Source: Spirochaetales bacterium Spiro_07 (GTDB lineage: Bacteria > Spirochaetota > Spirochaetia > Treponematales > Treponemataceae). From it: a stretch of DNA of 38,521 nt. The stretch lies in contig LVBI01000028.1 of NCBI GenBank assembly GCA_001603145.1, forward strand, positions 1 through 38,521, in the 5' to 3' direction. Below, piece after piece: positions 1 to 8,060 of this stretch (position 1 is the stretch's first letter; every line of letters starts with the position of its first letter). The notes under the pieces are model-generated. The model ran no database searches. It was not told the origin of the DNA and saw only the letters and a program-made list of their open reading frames with translations. A program made the position numbers and the translations under genes.

Positions 1-593
1 GCCCAAAAATCATCTTTTAACTTCTTTGAAAAAAGCATTCCATAATATTCGTCAGTTTCAAAATTACCAGCATAATTAAAGAAGTCTGAATCCTTATAAT
101 ACATATTACTTCTTTTTGAACGATCTTGAGGTGTCTGTACTGCAATTTTTTCAACAAGTTCCAAAAGCTTTTCGTAGTTATTGATATAATCATCAATAGA
201 GTTCAACGGTATATTTAGCAATGCAGAATATGCAATTAATTTGTAGGATAAAAAATCAACACGTTTATCTGTTTCTTTAAAAAACAACCAATCCCAAGTA
301 AAGTACTGTCCTATCATCCCAATATTACAAATATTGTTATTTAGCAAATCATTTTCTGTACAGGATTCAATGCAAATTCGTCCGTTATTTTTAAGAATAA
401 TAAAAATCTCCCAAGCAAAATCTTTGTGTTCCAAATAATGAAGTTTAACAGATTCAACATTAGGATTTTCTAAAATTCTAGCTTCCATTCTTGCTTTTAT
501 TTCATTAAGTTGCTGCTCTTTTTCTTTTTTACCGCCAGCAAAACATAAAACAGTTAAAAAGAAAGAAAACAGAATTAAAACCACTTTTTTCAT
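1..593 (-). CDS. Exported or lipoprotein-like hypothetical protein, C-terminus cut by window edge
   Basis: An open frame runs from an ATG at 593 off the left edge; 197 residues are visible. The start follows an AAAGGA-type ribosome site with sensible spacing. The first ~20 residues are a signal peptide (MKK, then a run of L/F/V), followed by CFAGGKKEKEQQ. That is either a loose spirochaetal lipobox at C17 or a signal peptidase I site after CFA. The rest is charged and rich in aromatic residues, with no domain I recognise. It is probably a periplasmic or membrane-anchored protein. The coding region is AT-rich compared with the genes to its right. Function unknown; confident only that it is a real exported protein. 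Confidence 0.75.
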   Translation of the reverse strand, partial: MKKVVLILFSFFLTVLCFAGGKKEKEQQLNEIKARMEARILENPNVESVKLHYLEHKDFAWEIFIILKNNGRICIESCTENDLLNNNICNIGMIGQYFTWDWLFFKETDKRVDFLSYKLIAYSALLNIPLNSIDDYINNYEKLLELVEKIAVQTPQDRSKRSNMYYKDSDFFNYAGNFETDEYYGMLFSKKLKDDFW

Positions 594-674
594 TTTGCAC
601 ATTCCTTTTCCGATTTTCATTTTAAGGTCAGACATGCTTATCGTCAATGCGGTTTGCAGTAACTTTTCGTGGAG

Positions 675-697
675 ATTGTCGGGTCAAGCCCGACAAT
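675..697. repeat. REP-like palindrome
   Basis: ATTGTCGGG and CCCGACAAT (9-bp arms, 5-nt loop), followed by GAC. The layout (palindrome with a TCAAG-type loop, ending in ATGAC) matches the other short palindromes in this window. Confidence 0.6.
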
Positions 698-768
698 GAC
701 AAGTTTAAGATACTTCGCCGTGAAGCACAATCTATAAAATACAAAAAGACCGGGGTTCTTAGGGGTTC

Positions 769-813
769 TTTTCGCAATAGCTTAATCTACGAATAGAGTT
801 TAATCGGCGAAAA
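769..813. repeat. 45-bp dispersed repeat with TTTTCGC/GCGAAAA ends, copy 1
   Basis: Shares length, ends and the internal AGCTTAATCTAC with 37642-37686 in the same orientation. The end sequences are inverted repeats of each other, so the unit can fold. Confidence 0.5.
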
Positions 814-924
814 GCGCCGCTTTTTCTTTCATAAAAACCGGCAGCTTATGTACACACGCCAAATCATTGTAGATTAATCCGGGTTCTTAGGGCAGAGCCC
901 TAAGCCGTGGCCAAGGAAGGTGGG

Positions 925-978
925 TTTAAGGGAGGAAACCAGCGGCCTTCGGACTCTGAGCTGGTGTCCTCCCTTAAA
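925..978. repeat. Long hairpin, 19-nt arms with one mismatch
   Basis: TTTAAGGGAGGA-A-ACCAGC (925-943) pairs with GCTGGT-G-TCCTCCCTTAAA (960-978) around a 16-nt loop. A perfect CTTAGGGC/GCCCTAAG hairpin lies just upstream. No T-run follows, so it is not a standard terminator. It could be a repeat element or a structured RNA. Confidence 0.55.
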
Positions 979-1033
979 AGTTCCGGCAGTTTCAAGTGCA
1001 ACTTTAATGAAATAAAAAAACATTTTATGCTAA

Positions 1034-1039
1034 TATAAT
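1034..1039 (+). promoter_or_regulatory. -10 box upstream of the GNAT/HAD/phosphorylase operon
   Basis: Perfect TATAAT in an AT-rich stretch, about 80 bp before the GNAT start. No good -35 hexamer is visible. Confidence 0.4.
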
Positions 1040-1119
1040 TTCATAAAAGGAAGTGCTCCGCGCAATGATTAAGCGCCGCGGTGCGCTTCCGCGAAATCTG
1101 CAATTACAGGAGCTTCATT

Positions 1120-1644
1120 ATGTCAAAGATTTATCCACCGGTTTTAGAAACGGAACGCCTTGTTTTGAGGCCGCTCACTTCTGAAGATTTAGACGCAATC
1201 TTTAAGTGGGCCGGCGACCCGCGCGTAAACAAGTATATGATTTATCCGCTTTGGAAAAGCACAAAAGACGGCGTTGATTGGATAAACTCGATGTATGAAG
1301 ACGAAAAGAATGTAGATTACGGCTTTGTCTATAAAGAAACCGGCGAATTAATCGGTTCGGGCGGCATTTATTATCACGAAGATATCGACACTTGGCGCAT
1401 AGGCTATAACCTTGCCCATGATTACTGGAAAAAAGGGCTGGCCGTTGAGGCTGCGTCAAAAATCATCGAATATGTCTGCGGTAAATTTGATGTTCACGTT
1501 ATAGACGGCGAATTCTGCGTAGACAACTATGGTTCGCGCCGCGTAATGGAAAAGCTCGGCATGTCTTTTTACGAAGACTGCGAGTACACCAAGCTTGACG
1601 GCAGCGAAACTTTCAAGGCTAAAATGTACAGAAAAGTCTTATAA
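1120..1644 (+). CDS. GNAT-family N-acetyltransferase, RimJ/RimL-like
   Basis: 174 residues. It opens with the typical RimJ/RimL-type phrase LETERLVLRPLTSEDLDAIF. The acetyl-CoA-binding region is seen as RIGYNLAHDYWKKGLAVEA (a weak form of the GNAT Q/RxxGxG/A loop), and the C-terminal VDNYGSRRVMEKLGM motif is characteristic. It should transfer acetyl from acetyl-CoA to an amine, either a protein N-terminus or a small molecule; the substrate cannot be read. The start at 1120 is preferred over an in-frame GTG at 1081 because AGGAG lies just ahead and the family normally begins here. It is first in a tight operon with a HAD hydrolase 9 nt downstream. Confidence 0.88.
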   Translation: MSKIYPPVLETERLVLRPLTSEDLDAIFKWAGDPRVNKYMIYPLWKSTKDGVDWINSMYEDEKNVDYGFVYKETGELIGSGGIYYHEDIDTWRIGYNLAHDYWKKGLAVEAASKIIEYVCGKFDVHVIDGEFCVDNYGSRRVMEKLGMSFYEDCEYTKLDGSETFKAKMYRKVL

Positions 1645-1653
1645 AGGTGAACC

Positions 1654-2364
1654 ATGCTGAAAGCTGTGTTTTTCGACATGTACGAAACGCTCATTTCGCT
1701 TTACAAGAGCAACCCGTATTTTGGCGGCCACATCAGCCAAGACATCGGTGTAAGCGAAAAGCTGTTCCGCAGCGTCTGGGATTCATCTGAAACAGACAGA
1801 ACCACAGGCAAATGCACAACCGCTCAAATTGTGGAGCGCATAATGCGCGAAAACGGCGTTTATTCCGCGGCGGTGCTCGACAAAGTTATGCAAAAACGCG
1901 TCGCTTCAAAAGAGCGGTGCTTTTCAACGATGAATGAACAAATCATTCCGATGCTTGAATCGCTGAAAGCGCGCGGCCTGAAGCTGGGCGTTATAAGCAA
2001 CTGCTTTTCTGAAGAGGCTGAAGTCATAAGGCGATCTAAGCTTGCGCCATATTTTGACGTGCTGTGCCTTTCGTTTGAGCTTGGCATTTGCAAGCCCGAC
2101 CGCCGCATTTTTGAGATTGCGCTTGACGGCATGAGCCGCGCTCTTGGCGAAAAGCTTTTGCCTGAAGAGTGCCTTTATGTGGGCGACGGCGGCAGCAACG
2201 AGCTTGAAGCTGCGCGTGCTTTCGGTATGTGCGCGGTTCAGGCTGTGTGGTACATAAACGAGGTGACTACAATGATTCTGCCAGGCATTGAGAAGCACCT
2301 TTCAGAAATACGAAAAGATTTTCCGCAGGCCGCAACGCCAATGGAAATAACCGCTTTTGCATAA
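1654..2364 (+). CDS. HAD-superfamily hydrolase (subfamily IA-like)
   Basis: 236 residues with all four HAD motifs. Motif I is FFDMYETL near the N-terminus (nucleophile Asp, with Tyr in place of the second Asp, a known DxY variant). Motif II is GVISNC, motif III is the Lys in GICKPDRRIF, and motif IV is YVGDGGSNELEAA. The helical cap between motifs I and II fits subfamily I. It probably dephosphorylates a small cytoplasmic metabolite; the substrate is unknown. Ribosome site AAGGTG. It sits between the GNAT and the nucleoside phosphorylase with gaps of 9 and 11 nt, so the three are co-transcribed and may share a nucleoside or sugar-phosphate salvage role (inference). Confidence 0.88.
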   Translation: MLKAVFFDMYETLISLYKSNPYFGGHISQDIGVSEKLFRSVWDSSETDRTTGKCTTAQIVERIMRENGVYSAAVLDKVMQKRVASKERCFSTMNEQIIPMLESLKARGLKLGVISNCFSEEAEVIRRSKLAPYFDVLCLSFELGICKPDRRIFEIALDGMSRALGEKLLPEECLYVGDGGSNELEAARAFGMCAVQAVWYINEVTTMILPGIEKHLSEIRKDFPQAATPMEITAFA

Positions 2365-2375
2365 CGGAGGAACTT

Positions 2376-3131
2376 ATGATAACAGACTGCTATGATGACA
2401 AGACTGATTCGGTGATACAGCTGGGCGACGTTTACGGCCCTGCGCCAGAAAAGCCGCTGATTGACAAATGCATGATTATCTATTCGGCTGAAATCAGCAA
2501 ATATCTGCTTGAAAACTACAAATGCGAACAGATTGGCTTTATCGGGGCTTGCAACGGCAACTTTCCGGTTTATAAATTCAGCAGCAACGGCGAAGAAATA
2601 GGGTTTTATCTTTCGCCCACCGGCTCGGCCGTCGCAAGCTCCAGCTGCTACGAAGTAAACTGGCAGACTGGCGCAAAGAAATTCGTTATGTTCGGTTCGT
2701 GCGGCAGCCTTGACGGCGAAAAGACCAAAGGCAAGTTCGTTGTTCCAACGGAAAGCTTCCGTGGCGAAGGTGCGTCTTATTATTATGCGCCGCCGGCTGA
2801 TTACATAACAATAAAGAACGCACAAAAGCTTGCGGCAATTTTTGACAAGCTGAAAATTCCATATGTTCTGGGCAAGAACTGGTCTTGCGATGCGATTCTG
2901 CGCGAGACAAAAGACTTGTGCGCGGCACGGCGCAGCGAGGGCTGCATTGCTGTAGACATGGAACTTTCGGGCGTGCAGGCGATTTGCGATTATTATGGAA
3001 TTGAACTTTACGATTTTCTTGAAGCAGGCGACGTGCTTTCTGAGACAAGCTATGAAATTGAGGGGCTGCACGGCGCGAACCACAATCTCGGCAAGCTGTT
3101 CATCGCGCTTGAAGTGATGAAGAACATTTAG
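2376..3131 (+). CDS. Nucleoside phosphorylase (PNP/UDP family, uridine-phosphorylase-like)
   Basis: 251 residues. Family hallmarks are visible: FGSCGSL (phosphate-binding glycine motif), FRGEGASYYY (matching the RDEGTSYHY-type loop of uridine phosphorylases), and AVDMELSGVQAICDYYGIEL (matching the conserved ribose-binding ExE/MExSG motif). It should cleave the glycosidic bond of a nucleoside with phosphate to give base and (deoxy)ribose-1-phosphate in the cytoplasm. Start supported by GGAGG. Last gene of the operon that begins at 1120. The base preference cannot be decided by eye; the DEGTSYHY-like loop leans towards uridine. Confidence 0.85.
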   Translation: MITDCYDDKTDSVIQLGDVYGPAPEKPLIDKCMIIYSAEISKYLLENYKCEQIGFIGACNGNFPVYKFSSNGEEIGFYLSPTGSAVASSSCYEVNWQTGAKKFVMFGSCGSLDGEKTKGKFVVPTESFRGEGASYYYAPPADYITIKNAQKLAAIFDKLKIPYVLGKNWSCDAILRETKDLCAARRSEGCIAVDMELSGVQAICDYYGIELYDFLEAGDVLSETSYEIEGLHGANHNLGKLFIALEVMKNI

Positions 3132-3167
3132 GCGAGGCTTATGTCATGGAGCTGGTCAAAAAGTATT

Positions 3168-3234
3168 GTCATGCTGAACTTGGTTCAGCATCTACGTTAT
3201 ATATGGGCAGATTCCGAAACGAGTTCGGAATGAC
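3168..3234. repeat. Composite REP-like element (two palindromes between GTCAT and ATGAC)
   Basis: ATGCTGAAC/GTTCAGCAT (3171-3191) and ATTCCGAA/TTCGGAAT (3211-3231), bounded by GTCAT and ATGAC. A near-identical unit lies at 36761-36823 and a version with the palindromes in swapped order at 23915-23998. Confidence 0.8.
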
Positions 3235-3284
3235 GTTATGCGACGAACTTATTAGTCTGTCTTCTTTGCTCTTTAATAAAGCAG

Positions 3285-3308
3285 ATGCCGAACTAAATTC
3301 GGCATGAC
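3285..3308. repeat. Single REP-like palindrome
   Basis: ATGCCGAA (3285-3292) and TTCGGCAT (3298-3305) then GAC. Lies just past the end of the convergent glycosylase gene. Confidence 0.65.
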
Positions 3309-3309
3309 G

Positions 3310-3789
3310 TCAATTGGCAAGGCTTATCACTTGCCAGGCGGCGGCGAGCTTTTCTAAAGTCCATGCGGCGTTTGCAGGGCTTGTGGAAGGCAGCTTTTCC
3401 GCCTGAATTTCGGTCTTTGGCAGCAGATACTTGTTGTACAGGTCAAAGGCTTTTGTGCCGTTGCAGAAAATGCGGCTTATGTGCGCCGCGCCGAGAATCT
3501 TTGAAATGTCGTTCGGCACTGCGTTTTTAATAGAAGCATCTGCCGAGCCGGTTATCTTGCAGGACGAGATTACGTCCCAAAGCGCGGTGTTGTGCTTGAG
3601 CAGAAAAGCTTTCTTTTGAGGCACGGTCTCTGGCGGCGCGTCTTTGTACACGGCGGCAAGCACTTTCCAGAAGCGGTTTTGCGGGTGGCCGTAGTAGAAC
3701 TGCTGTTCGCGCGACTTTACCGAAGGGAAAGTGCCCAGAATGAGAATGCGCGAATTTTGGTCGAAAACCGGCTCGAACGGGTGAATCAT
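3310..3789 (-). CDS. DNA-deoxyinosine (hypoxanthine) glycosylase, uracil-DNA-glycosylase superfamily
   Basis: 159 residues. Motif 1 is LGTFPSVKSREQQFYYGHPQ followed by NRFW, where the HPxNxFW phrase marks the family 6 (HDG/MUG-like) glycosylases. The C-terminal LPSTSPANA is the second active-site loop. It should excise deaminated bases such as hypoxanthine from DNA. Length is normal for the family (~160). The start at 3789 has no obvious Shine-Dalgarno. It diverges from the 290-residue GNAT, whose start is only 46 bp away, and converges on the operon to its left across a repeat-rich spacer. Confidence 0.85.
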   Translation of the reverse strand: MIHPFEPVFDQNSRILILGTFPSVKSREQQFYYGHPQNRFWKVLAAVYKDAPPETVPQKKAFLLKHNTALWDVISSCKITGSADASIKNAVPNDISKILGAAHISRIFCNGTKAFDLYNKYLLPKTEIQAEKLPSTSPANAAWTLEKLAAAWQVISLAN

Positions 3790-3835
3790 GCTATGATTCT
3801 AGCTGAATTGTACAAAAATGTCATTTGGAGGAAAT

Positions 3836-4708
3836 ATGCAGAAGTACATGAGAATTCAGGGCAGGGAACTTTCGTTTAAGACGAAAAAGCCGGCCGGATT
3901 GTTCGCGCTTTGCTGGCGGCGCATCCGCGACGGCATTTTTTCAGCTGAAGATGAAGCTTTGTTCCGCGAAATGGACGCTTGGTTCAGGGCAAATCTGCCG
4001 ATACCGCCGTTTTATGACGAAAACGAGCAGAAATATCTCGACAAAGGCGAAGCCTTGCCGGTCACTTGGTTCAAAACAGAATTGCCTGCTGAATTCAAGC
4101 AGAAAACAGACGTTATAGTTTCACTTCTCGACAAATATCAAGTGCCTTACGATGTGGTTTATTCAAATTACGTGGGGCGCATAATCTACGAAGACGATTT
4201 TCAGATTGGCACTGTTGAGCCAGAAGTTCAGATCCGGCAAATCAAAAAAGAAGAGCTGCCTGAAGTGCTTGAGCTTATTCATAAGAGTTTTGCCACGGTT
4301 GCGGCGAATCTCGGCTTTACAAAGGAAAACTGCCCCGGACACACGAGCTTTATGCCGATGGAAAAGCTTGTGAACTTTTTTGAATGGGGCTTTTTGATGT
4401 ACGGTCTTTTTGAAGACGGAAAACTGACCGGCTATTTTTCGCTTGCAAAGCAAGAAGACGGAAGCTATGAATTGAACAACCTTGCGGTGCTGCCCGAAAA
4501 GCGCCATTGCGGTTACGGCAAGCAGATGATTGATTTTGCCAAAAACAAGGTCGTTGAGCTTGGTGCAGACACAATCAAGCTCGGCATCATAGAAGACAGC
4601 TGGATTATCAAAAATTTTTACGAGTGGCACGGCTTTAAGCACATCGGCACGCACAAGTTTGAGCATCTCCCTTTCACCTGCGGCTACATGATGTGGCGCG
4701 CTGAATGA
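3836..4708 (+). CDS. GNAT acetyltransferase with an extra N-terminal domain
   Basis: 290 residues in two parts. Residues 1 to ~125 are an unassigned domain with the conserved-looking phrases FALCWRRIRDGIFS, AWFRANLPIPPFY and PYDVVYSNYVGRIIYEDD. Residues ~130-290 are a GNAT domain, with LNNLAVLPEKRHCGYGKQM as the beta4/acetyl-CoA loop (RHCGYGK) and IKNFYEWHGF near the end. The start at 3836 follows GGAGG; an upstream in-frame ATG at 3818 is less likely. I take the N-terminal part to be a fused substrate-recognition domain. No function can be given beyond acyl-CoA-dependent transfer. Confidence 0.85.
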   Translation: MQKYMRIQGRELSFKTKKPAGLFALCWRRIRDGIFSAEDEALFREMDAWFRANLPIPPFYDENEQKYLDKGEALPVTWFKTELPAEFKQKTDVIVSLLDKYQVPYDVVYSNYVGRIIYEDDFQIGTVEPEVQIRQIKKEELPEVLELIHKSFATVAANLGFTKENCPGHTSFMPMEKLVNFFEWGFLMYGLFEDGKLTGYFSLAKQEDGSYELNNLAVLPEKRHCGYGKQMIDFAKNKVVELGADTIKLGIIEDSWIIKNFYEWHGFKHIGTHKFEHLPFTCGYMMWRAE

Positions 4709-4793
4709 GCAAAAGCCTGGCGCTTGTGCACCGGCTGCCAGTTTCTGCGGTGCAAAACTTGAAAGTAGGGCAGAGTTGGGTTAAGCTTGAATC

Positions 4794-5645
4794 ATGGCTA
4801 TAGTTGATAAAATTGCCCGCCAAGAGAGAATCTACGGCGGCGACATAAACAAAGCTTATCGTCTTGAGCTTGACGACGGCAGCACCGTCTTTATGAAGAC
4901 AAACGCGCCGGAAAAAGCCGCCTATTTTGAAGCAGAATCGGCCGGGCTTGAAGCCATGCGCGCCACAAACACAATCGGAATTCCGAAAGTGCTTGAGCAC
5001 GGCAAGACCGAAGATTATTCTTATCTGATTCTTGAATTTCTTAAGCCGGCGAACCGCATCAAAGATTATTGGGAAACTTTCGGGCGCGAGCTTGCGCTTA
5101 TGCACAAGGCTTCAGGCGGCGCAGTCTGGGGCAAAAGCCCTGCAATGTTCGGTTTTCCGTCAGACAACTTCATCGGCCACACAAAACAGATTAACACGCC
5201 GTCAAAAAGCTGGGTTGATTTTTACCGCGAATGCCGCCTTGTGCCGCAGCTCAAAATGGCAGACCACTATTTTGATTCATCAATCCGCAAAAAATTTGCG
5301 CACCTGCTTGACCATTTGCAAGATTATCTTGAAGAGCCTGAATCACCGGCATTGCTGCACGGCGACTTGTGGAGCGGCAACATGCTCTGCGGCCCGGACG
5401 GCAAGGCTTGGATTTTAGACCCGGCCTGCTATTACGGCCATCCCGAAGTTGACCTTGCAATGACGCAGCTTTTCAGTCAGCTGCCGTCCGCGTTTTATTC
5501 AGCCTATAACGAGATAAACAAGATTTCGCCGGAATATGCAGAGCGCCGCGACTTGTATCATCTTTATCAGCTTTTGAATCATCTTAACATGTTCGGCAGC
5601 AGCTACTATGGTGAAGTAACTGCCATTCTTGACGAATACGCTTGA
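4794..5645 (+). CDS. Fructosamine/ketosamine-3-kinase family protein
   Basis: 283 residues. GGDINKAYRLEL near the N-terminus is the family's nucleotide-binding signature, LLHGDLWSGN is the catalytic loop, and LDPACYYGHPEVDLAM contains the metal-binding Asp. These define the fructosamine-kinase branch of the aminoglycoside-kinase-like fold. Its likely role is to phosphorylate ketoamine or ribulosamine adducts on glycated proteins or metabolites, an early step of deglycation; the exact substrate is inferred. The ribosome site is weak. It follows the GNAT gene by 85 nt, so co-transcription is possible. Confidence 0.88.
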   Translation: MAIVDKIARQERIYGGDINKAYRLELDDGSTVFMKTNAPEKAAYFEAESAGLEAMRATNTIGIPKVLEHGKTEDYSYLILEFLKPANRIKDYWETFGRELALMHKASGGAVWGKSPAMFGFPSDNFIGHTKQINTPSKSWVDFYRECRLVPQLKMADHYFDSSIRKKFAHLLDHLQDYLEEPESPALLHGDLWSGNMLCGPDGKAWILDPACYYGHPEVDLAMTQLFSQLPSAFYSAYNEINKISPEYAERRDLYHLYQLLNHLNMFGSSYYGEVTAILDEYA

Positions 5646-5722
5646 GCGGCAGCCTCTTCGATGGCGCGCACTGTGCACACGCTGCGCCGCTGTGCAACCC
5701 CCACGCTTGCCGCATAATCAGC

Positions 5723-6598
5723 TTATAGCACGGTCTTAATCCAGCCGAGCACACCGTCGGGCAGTTCAGCATACATCGGCGTGCCGTCGTCAAACATAAG
5801 GTTGCAGTGCATCGGGTTTACAAGGCAGTGCTGCCCCATTTCAATGCCAAAATTGATAGAAGCAATGCCTTTATCGCCGTTGTAAATCCATTCGGGCGTA
5901 AAAATGTAGCAGTGCTTCATTCTTTTTAAGTCTGGCAGGCGCGGCACAATTTCATCTTTATAGCTGTTGAATTCATCATGCTTGCAGATTGCAAAGAACA
6001 GGTGCACGCCGTTCTTGTCTAGCTGATAAAGCACAGAATTATCTGAAATGCTGCTTGTGCCGATAGGAATAAGTGCATTAAAAAAGGCAGGGTAGGCGGC
6101 CGCCATTATAAAGACCATCGTTGCACCGGCTGAATTGCCGAACAAAAACTTTTTGCCCGCGCCGCCGTTAGGTTCTGCATGTTCTTTTATGAAGCTGTTT
6201 ATCAGATTGTAGAGTGGCTCGGCGTAGGTCTCGCCCCAAGTGTCGGTCACTTCGCCGTTTTCGTTGCGCTTTTCATTTGCAAGCGGCACAAGCACATAAG
6301 CGCCGCCAATCTGTTTCTGGTACTTTTCCGTGGCGTAGAATTCTGCGCCTGTATAGTTGATGCAGATGTCGCCTTCAAGCGCATTTGAGCGGCCGTGCAG
6401 AAAAATCAAAACAGGGTAGGTTTTTCCCTTTTCGTAGCCGTGTTCAGTCGGGTCAAAGAAATAGTATTTCATTCCGGCGGCGTTACTGCTTTTATAAAGG
6501 CTGAAATATTCGCCGACTTTGTAGGTCGGGCTATAAGAAATAAAGCTGCCTTCAGGCATTTCGTCTGCCCACGGCGGCAATGGTCTGTTTTCTTCCAT
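5723..6598 (-). CDS. Alpha/beta-hydrolase (esterase/peptidase-like)
   Basis: 291 residues, no signal peptide. VLIFLHGRSN is the oxyanion-hole region and FLFGNSAGAT contains the nucleophilic Ser in GxSxG. FAICKHDEFN probably supplies the acid and GQHCLV the catalytic His. The N-terminal strand region (KYYFFDPTEHGYEKGKTYPV) resembles poly(3-hydroxybutyrate) depolymerase/feruloyl-esterase-like hydrolases, but without secretion. Start supported by AGGAG. Well-formed promoter at 6618-6646 on the same strand. Substrate unknown; a cytoplasmic acyl or carbohydrate esterase is likely. Confidence 0.8.
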   Translation of the reverse strand: MEENRPLPPWADEMPEGSFISYSPTYKVGEYFSLYKSSNAAGMKYYFFDPTEHGYEKGKTYPVLIFLHGRSNALEGDICINYTGAEFYATEKYQKQIGGAYVLVPLANEKRNENGEVTDTWGETYAEPLYNLINSFIKEHAEPNGGAGKKFLFGNSAGATMVFIMAAAYPAFFNALIPIGTSSISDNSVLYQLDKNGVHLFFAICKHDEFNSYKDEIVPRLPDLKRMKHCYIFTPEWIYNGDKGIASINFGIEMGQHCLVNPMHCNLMFDDGTPMYAELPDGVLGWIKTVL

Positions 6599-6617
6599 AA
6601 ATAAACTCCTGCGCTAA

Positions 6618-6646
6618 ATTATAGCCCTGATTATATAGATTGTCAT
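6618..6646 (-). promoter_or_regulatory. Promoter of the alpha/beta-hydrolase gene
   Basis: Read on the minus strand: ATGACA (-35, at 6646-6641), a 17-nt spacer, then TATAAT (-10, at 6623-6618), about 20 bp before the ATG at 6598. Confidence 0.6.
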
Positions 6647-6672
6647 TAAAGTAATAGACTAGTAGAAAAAAC

Positions 6673-8043
6673 ATGCGCATTATAGTAAAAATACAATGTA
6701 TGAATAGTGAAGCAAAATCGTTTTACAAGTCTTTGACAAATGTTGTCGGCCCGATGGCAATTCAGAATCTTATTTCTGCCGCGGTCAGCTCTGCCGACGT
6801 AATAATGCTAGGCTATGTCGGCCAGACTGCAATTGCAGCAACTTCTCTTGCCGGAAACGTGGCCTTTATTCTTTTTATGATTTCTACAGGCATTTCTTCC
6901 GGGCTTGTAATGCTCGGCGCACAATATTGGGGCAAGCAAGATTTAGGCTCGATCAAAACACTGCTCGGCATCGCGCTCCGCATCTGCTGCACAGTTGAAA
7001 TAATCGTCGCGGTTGTTGCCGCCGTATACCCGCGCATTCTTATGCTGATTTTTACAGATGACCCGCTTATGATAGCTGAAGGCTGCAAATATTTGCGCGC
7101 GGTGAGCTTTTCTTATGTGTGCTTGTCTTTTTCGCAGATGTATCAGGCCGCGTTCAAGAGTATTGAGCGCGTCAAGATTGTTACAATCTGTTCGACATCA
7201 ACATTGTTCTTGAACATCGGGCTGAATGCGGTGTTCATTTTCGGGCTTTTCGGCGTGCCGAAGATGGGCATTATCGGCGTTGGCATTGCAACTTCAATTG
7301 CGCGCTGTGTCGAGATGATTTTCTGCTTTATTTATGCTTCGTGCCACAAAGACATTGGCTTTTCTGTTTCGTGCATCTTCAGACGGAACAAGCTGCTTAC
7401 AAAAGATTTTTTCAAATACTCAATGCCGGCGCTCGGCAACGAGCTAGTCTGGGGCGCAGCTTTTGCGATGTATTCAGTTATAATGGGGCATCTCGGCGAA
7501 GACATTGTTGCGGCTAATTCAGTTGTGAACACGGTGCGCCAGCTTGCAAGCGTTCTCTGCTTCGGCATGGCTTATGGCGGCGCAATTGTGCTCGGCAAAG
7601 ACATGGGCGCGGGCCGGCTTGATGTCGCCGAGCGCAATGCGTCACGCCTGGCGAGAAGCACAATTCTTTCAGGCGTTTTGGGCTGCGTGCTGATGATCTG
7701 CCTTTATCCGGTTTTGCCTTACATTGCAGACTTGAACGAAACGGCGGCGCATTACAGAAACGTGCTGCTCTTTATCAACGCTTATTCTGTTATAGGCGCG
7801 GCGACAAACACTGTGCTTATCTGCGGAATTTTCCGTGCCGGCGGCGACTCAAAGTTCGGCTTCATCATGGACATGATAAGCATGTGGTGCGTGTCTGTGC
7901 CGATTGGCTTGTTTGTTGCGTTTGTGCTCAAGCTGCCGCCACTTTGGGTTTATTTCATTCTATATCTCGATGAATTTGAGAAGATGCCTGTCGTTGTATA
8001 TCATTATTTCAAGAAAGGATGGCTGAAAAATATCACACGGTAA
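6673..8043 (+). CDS. MATE-family multidrug/Na+ efflux transporter
   Basis: 456 residues from 6673, or 447 from the in-frame ATG at 6700, which looks more like a normal MATE N-terminus (MNSEAKSFYKSL). About twelve hydrophobic helices. VVGPMAIQNLISAAVSSADV and VMLGYVGQTAIAA form the family's first-helix signature, and ISSGLVMLGAQYWGKQD and YGGAIVLGKDMGAGR are the paired loops repeated in the two halves. An inner-membrane exporter of cationic compounds driven by Na+ or H+. Neither start has a good ribosome site. Divergent from the hydrolase, with a 74-bp shared control region. Confidence 0.9.
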   Translation: MRIIVKIQCMNSEAKSFYKSLTNVVGPMAIQNLISAAVSSADVIMLGYVGQTAIAATSLAGNVAFILFMISTGISSGLVMLGAQYWGKQDLGSIKTLLGIALRICCTVEIIVAVVAAVYPRILMLIFTDDPLMIAEGCKYLRAVSFSYVCLSFSQMYQAAFKSIERVKIVTICSTSTLFLNIGLNAVFIFGLFGVPKMGIIGVGIATSIARCVEMIFCFIYASCHKDIGFSVSCIFRRNKLLTKDFFKYSMPALGNELVWGAAFAMYSVIMGHLGEDIVAANSVVNTVRQLASVLCFGMAYGGAIVLGKDMGAGRLDVAERNASRLARSTILSGVLGCVLMICLYPVLPYIADLNETAAHYRNVLLFINAYSVIGAATNTVLICGIFRAGGDSKFGFIMDMISMWCVSVPIGLFVAFVLKLPPLWVYFILYLDEFEKMPVVVYHYFKKGWLKNITR

Positions 8044-8060
8044 TGCTGTTTTGTGATAGA

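Larger units (their letters stand above)
594..1119. other. Intergenic region filled with palindromic repeats; no gene
   Basis: No convincing coding frame. It contains a 9-bp-arm palindrome (675-697), a 45-bp element with TTTTCGC/GCGAAAA ends (769-813) resembling one at 37642-37686, a perfect hairpin around 885-903 (CTTAGGGC/GCCCTAAG), a long hairpin (925-978), and a TATAAT at 1034-1039 that probably serves the next gene. Confidence 0.6.

Noticed and set aside
805..825. Terminator-like CGGCG/CGCCG hairpin followed by five T
   Set aside because: No gene reads into it on the plus strand, and it overlaps the end of a dispersed repeat.
2238..3083. 281-codon minus-strand frame opposite the nucleoside phosphorylase
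   Set aside because: Antisense shadow of a gene with clear family motifs; no recognisable protein or ribosome site.
8019..8060. Upstream start of the GGDEF protein overlapping the MATE gene
   Set aside because: The AAAGG sequence directly abuts the ATG, too close to act as a ribosome site, and the extra residues add nothing family-like.
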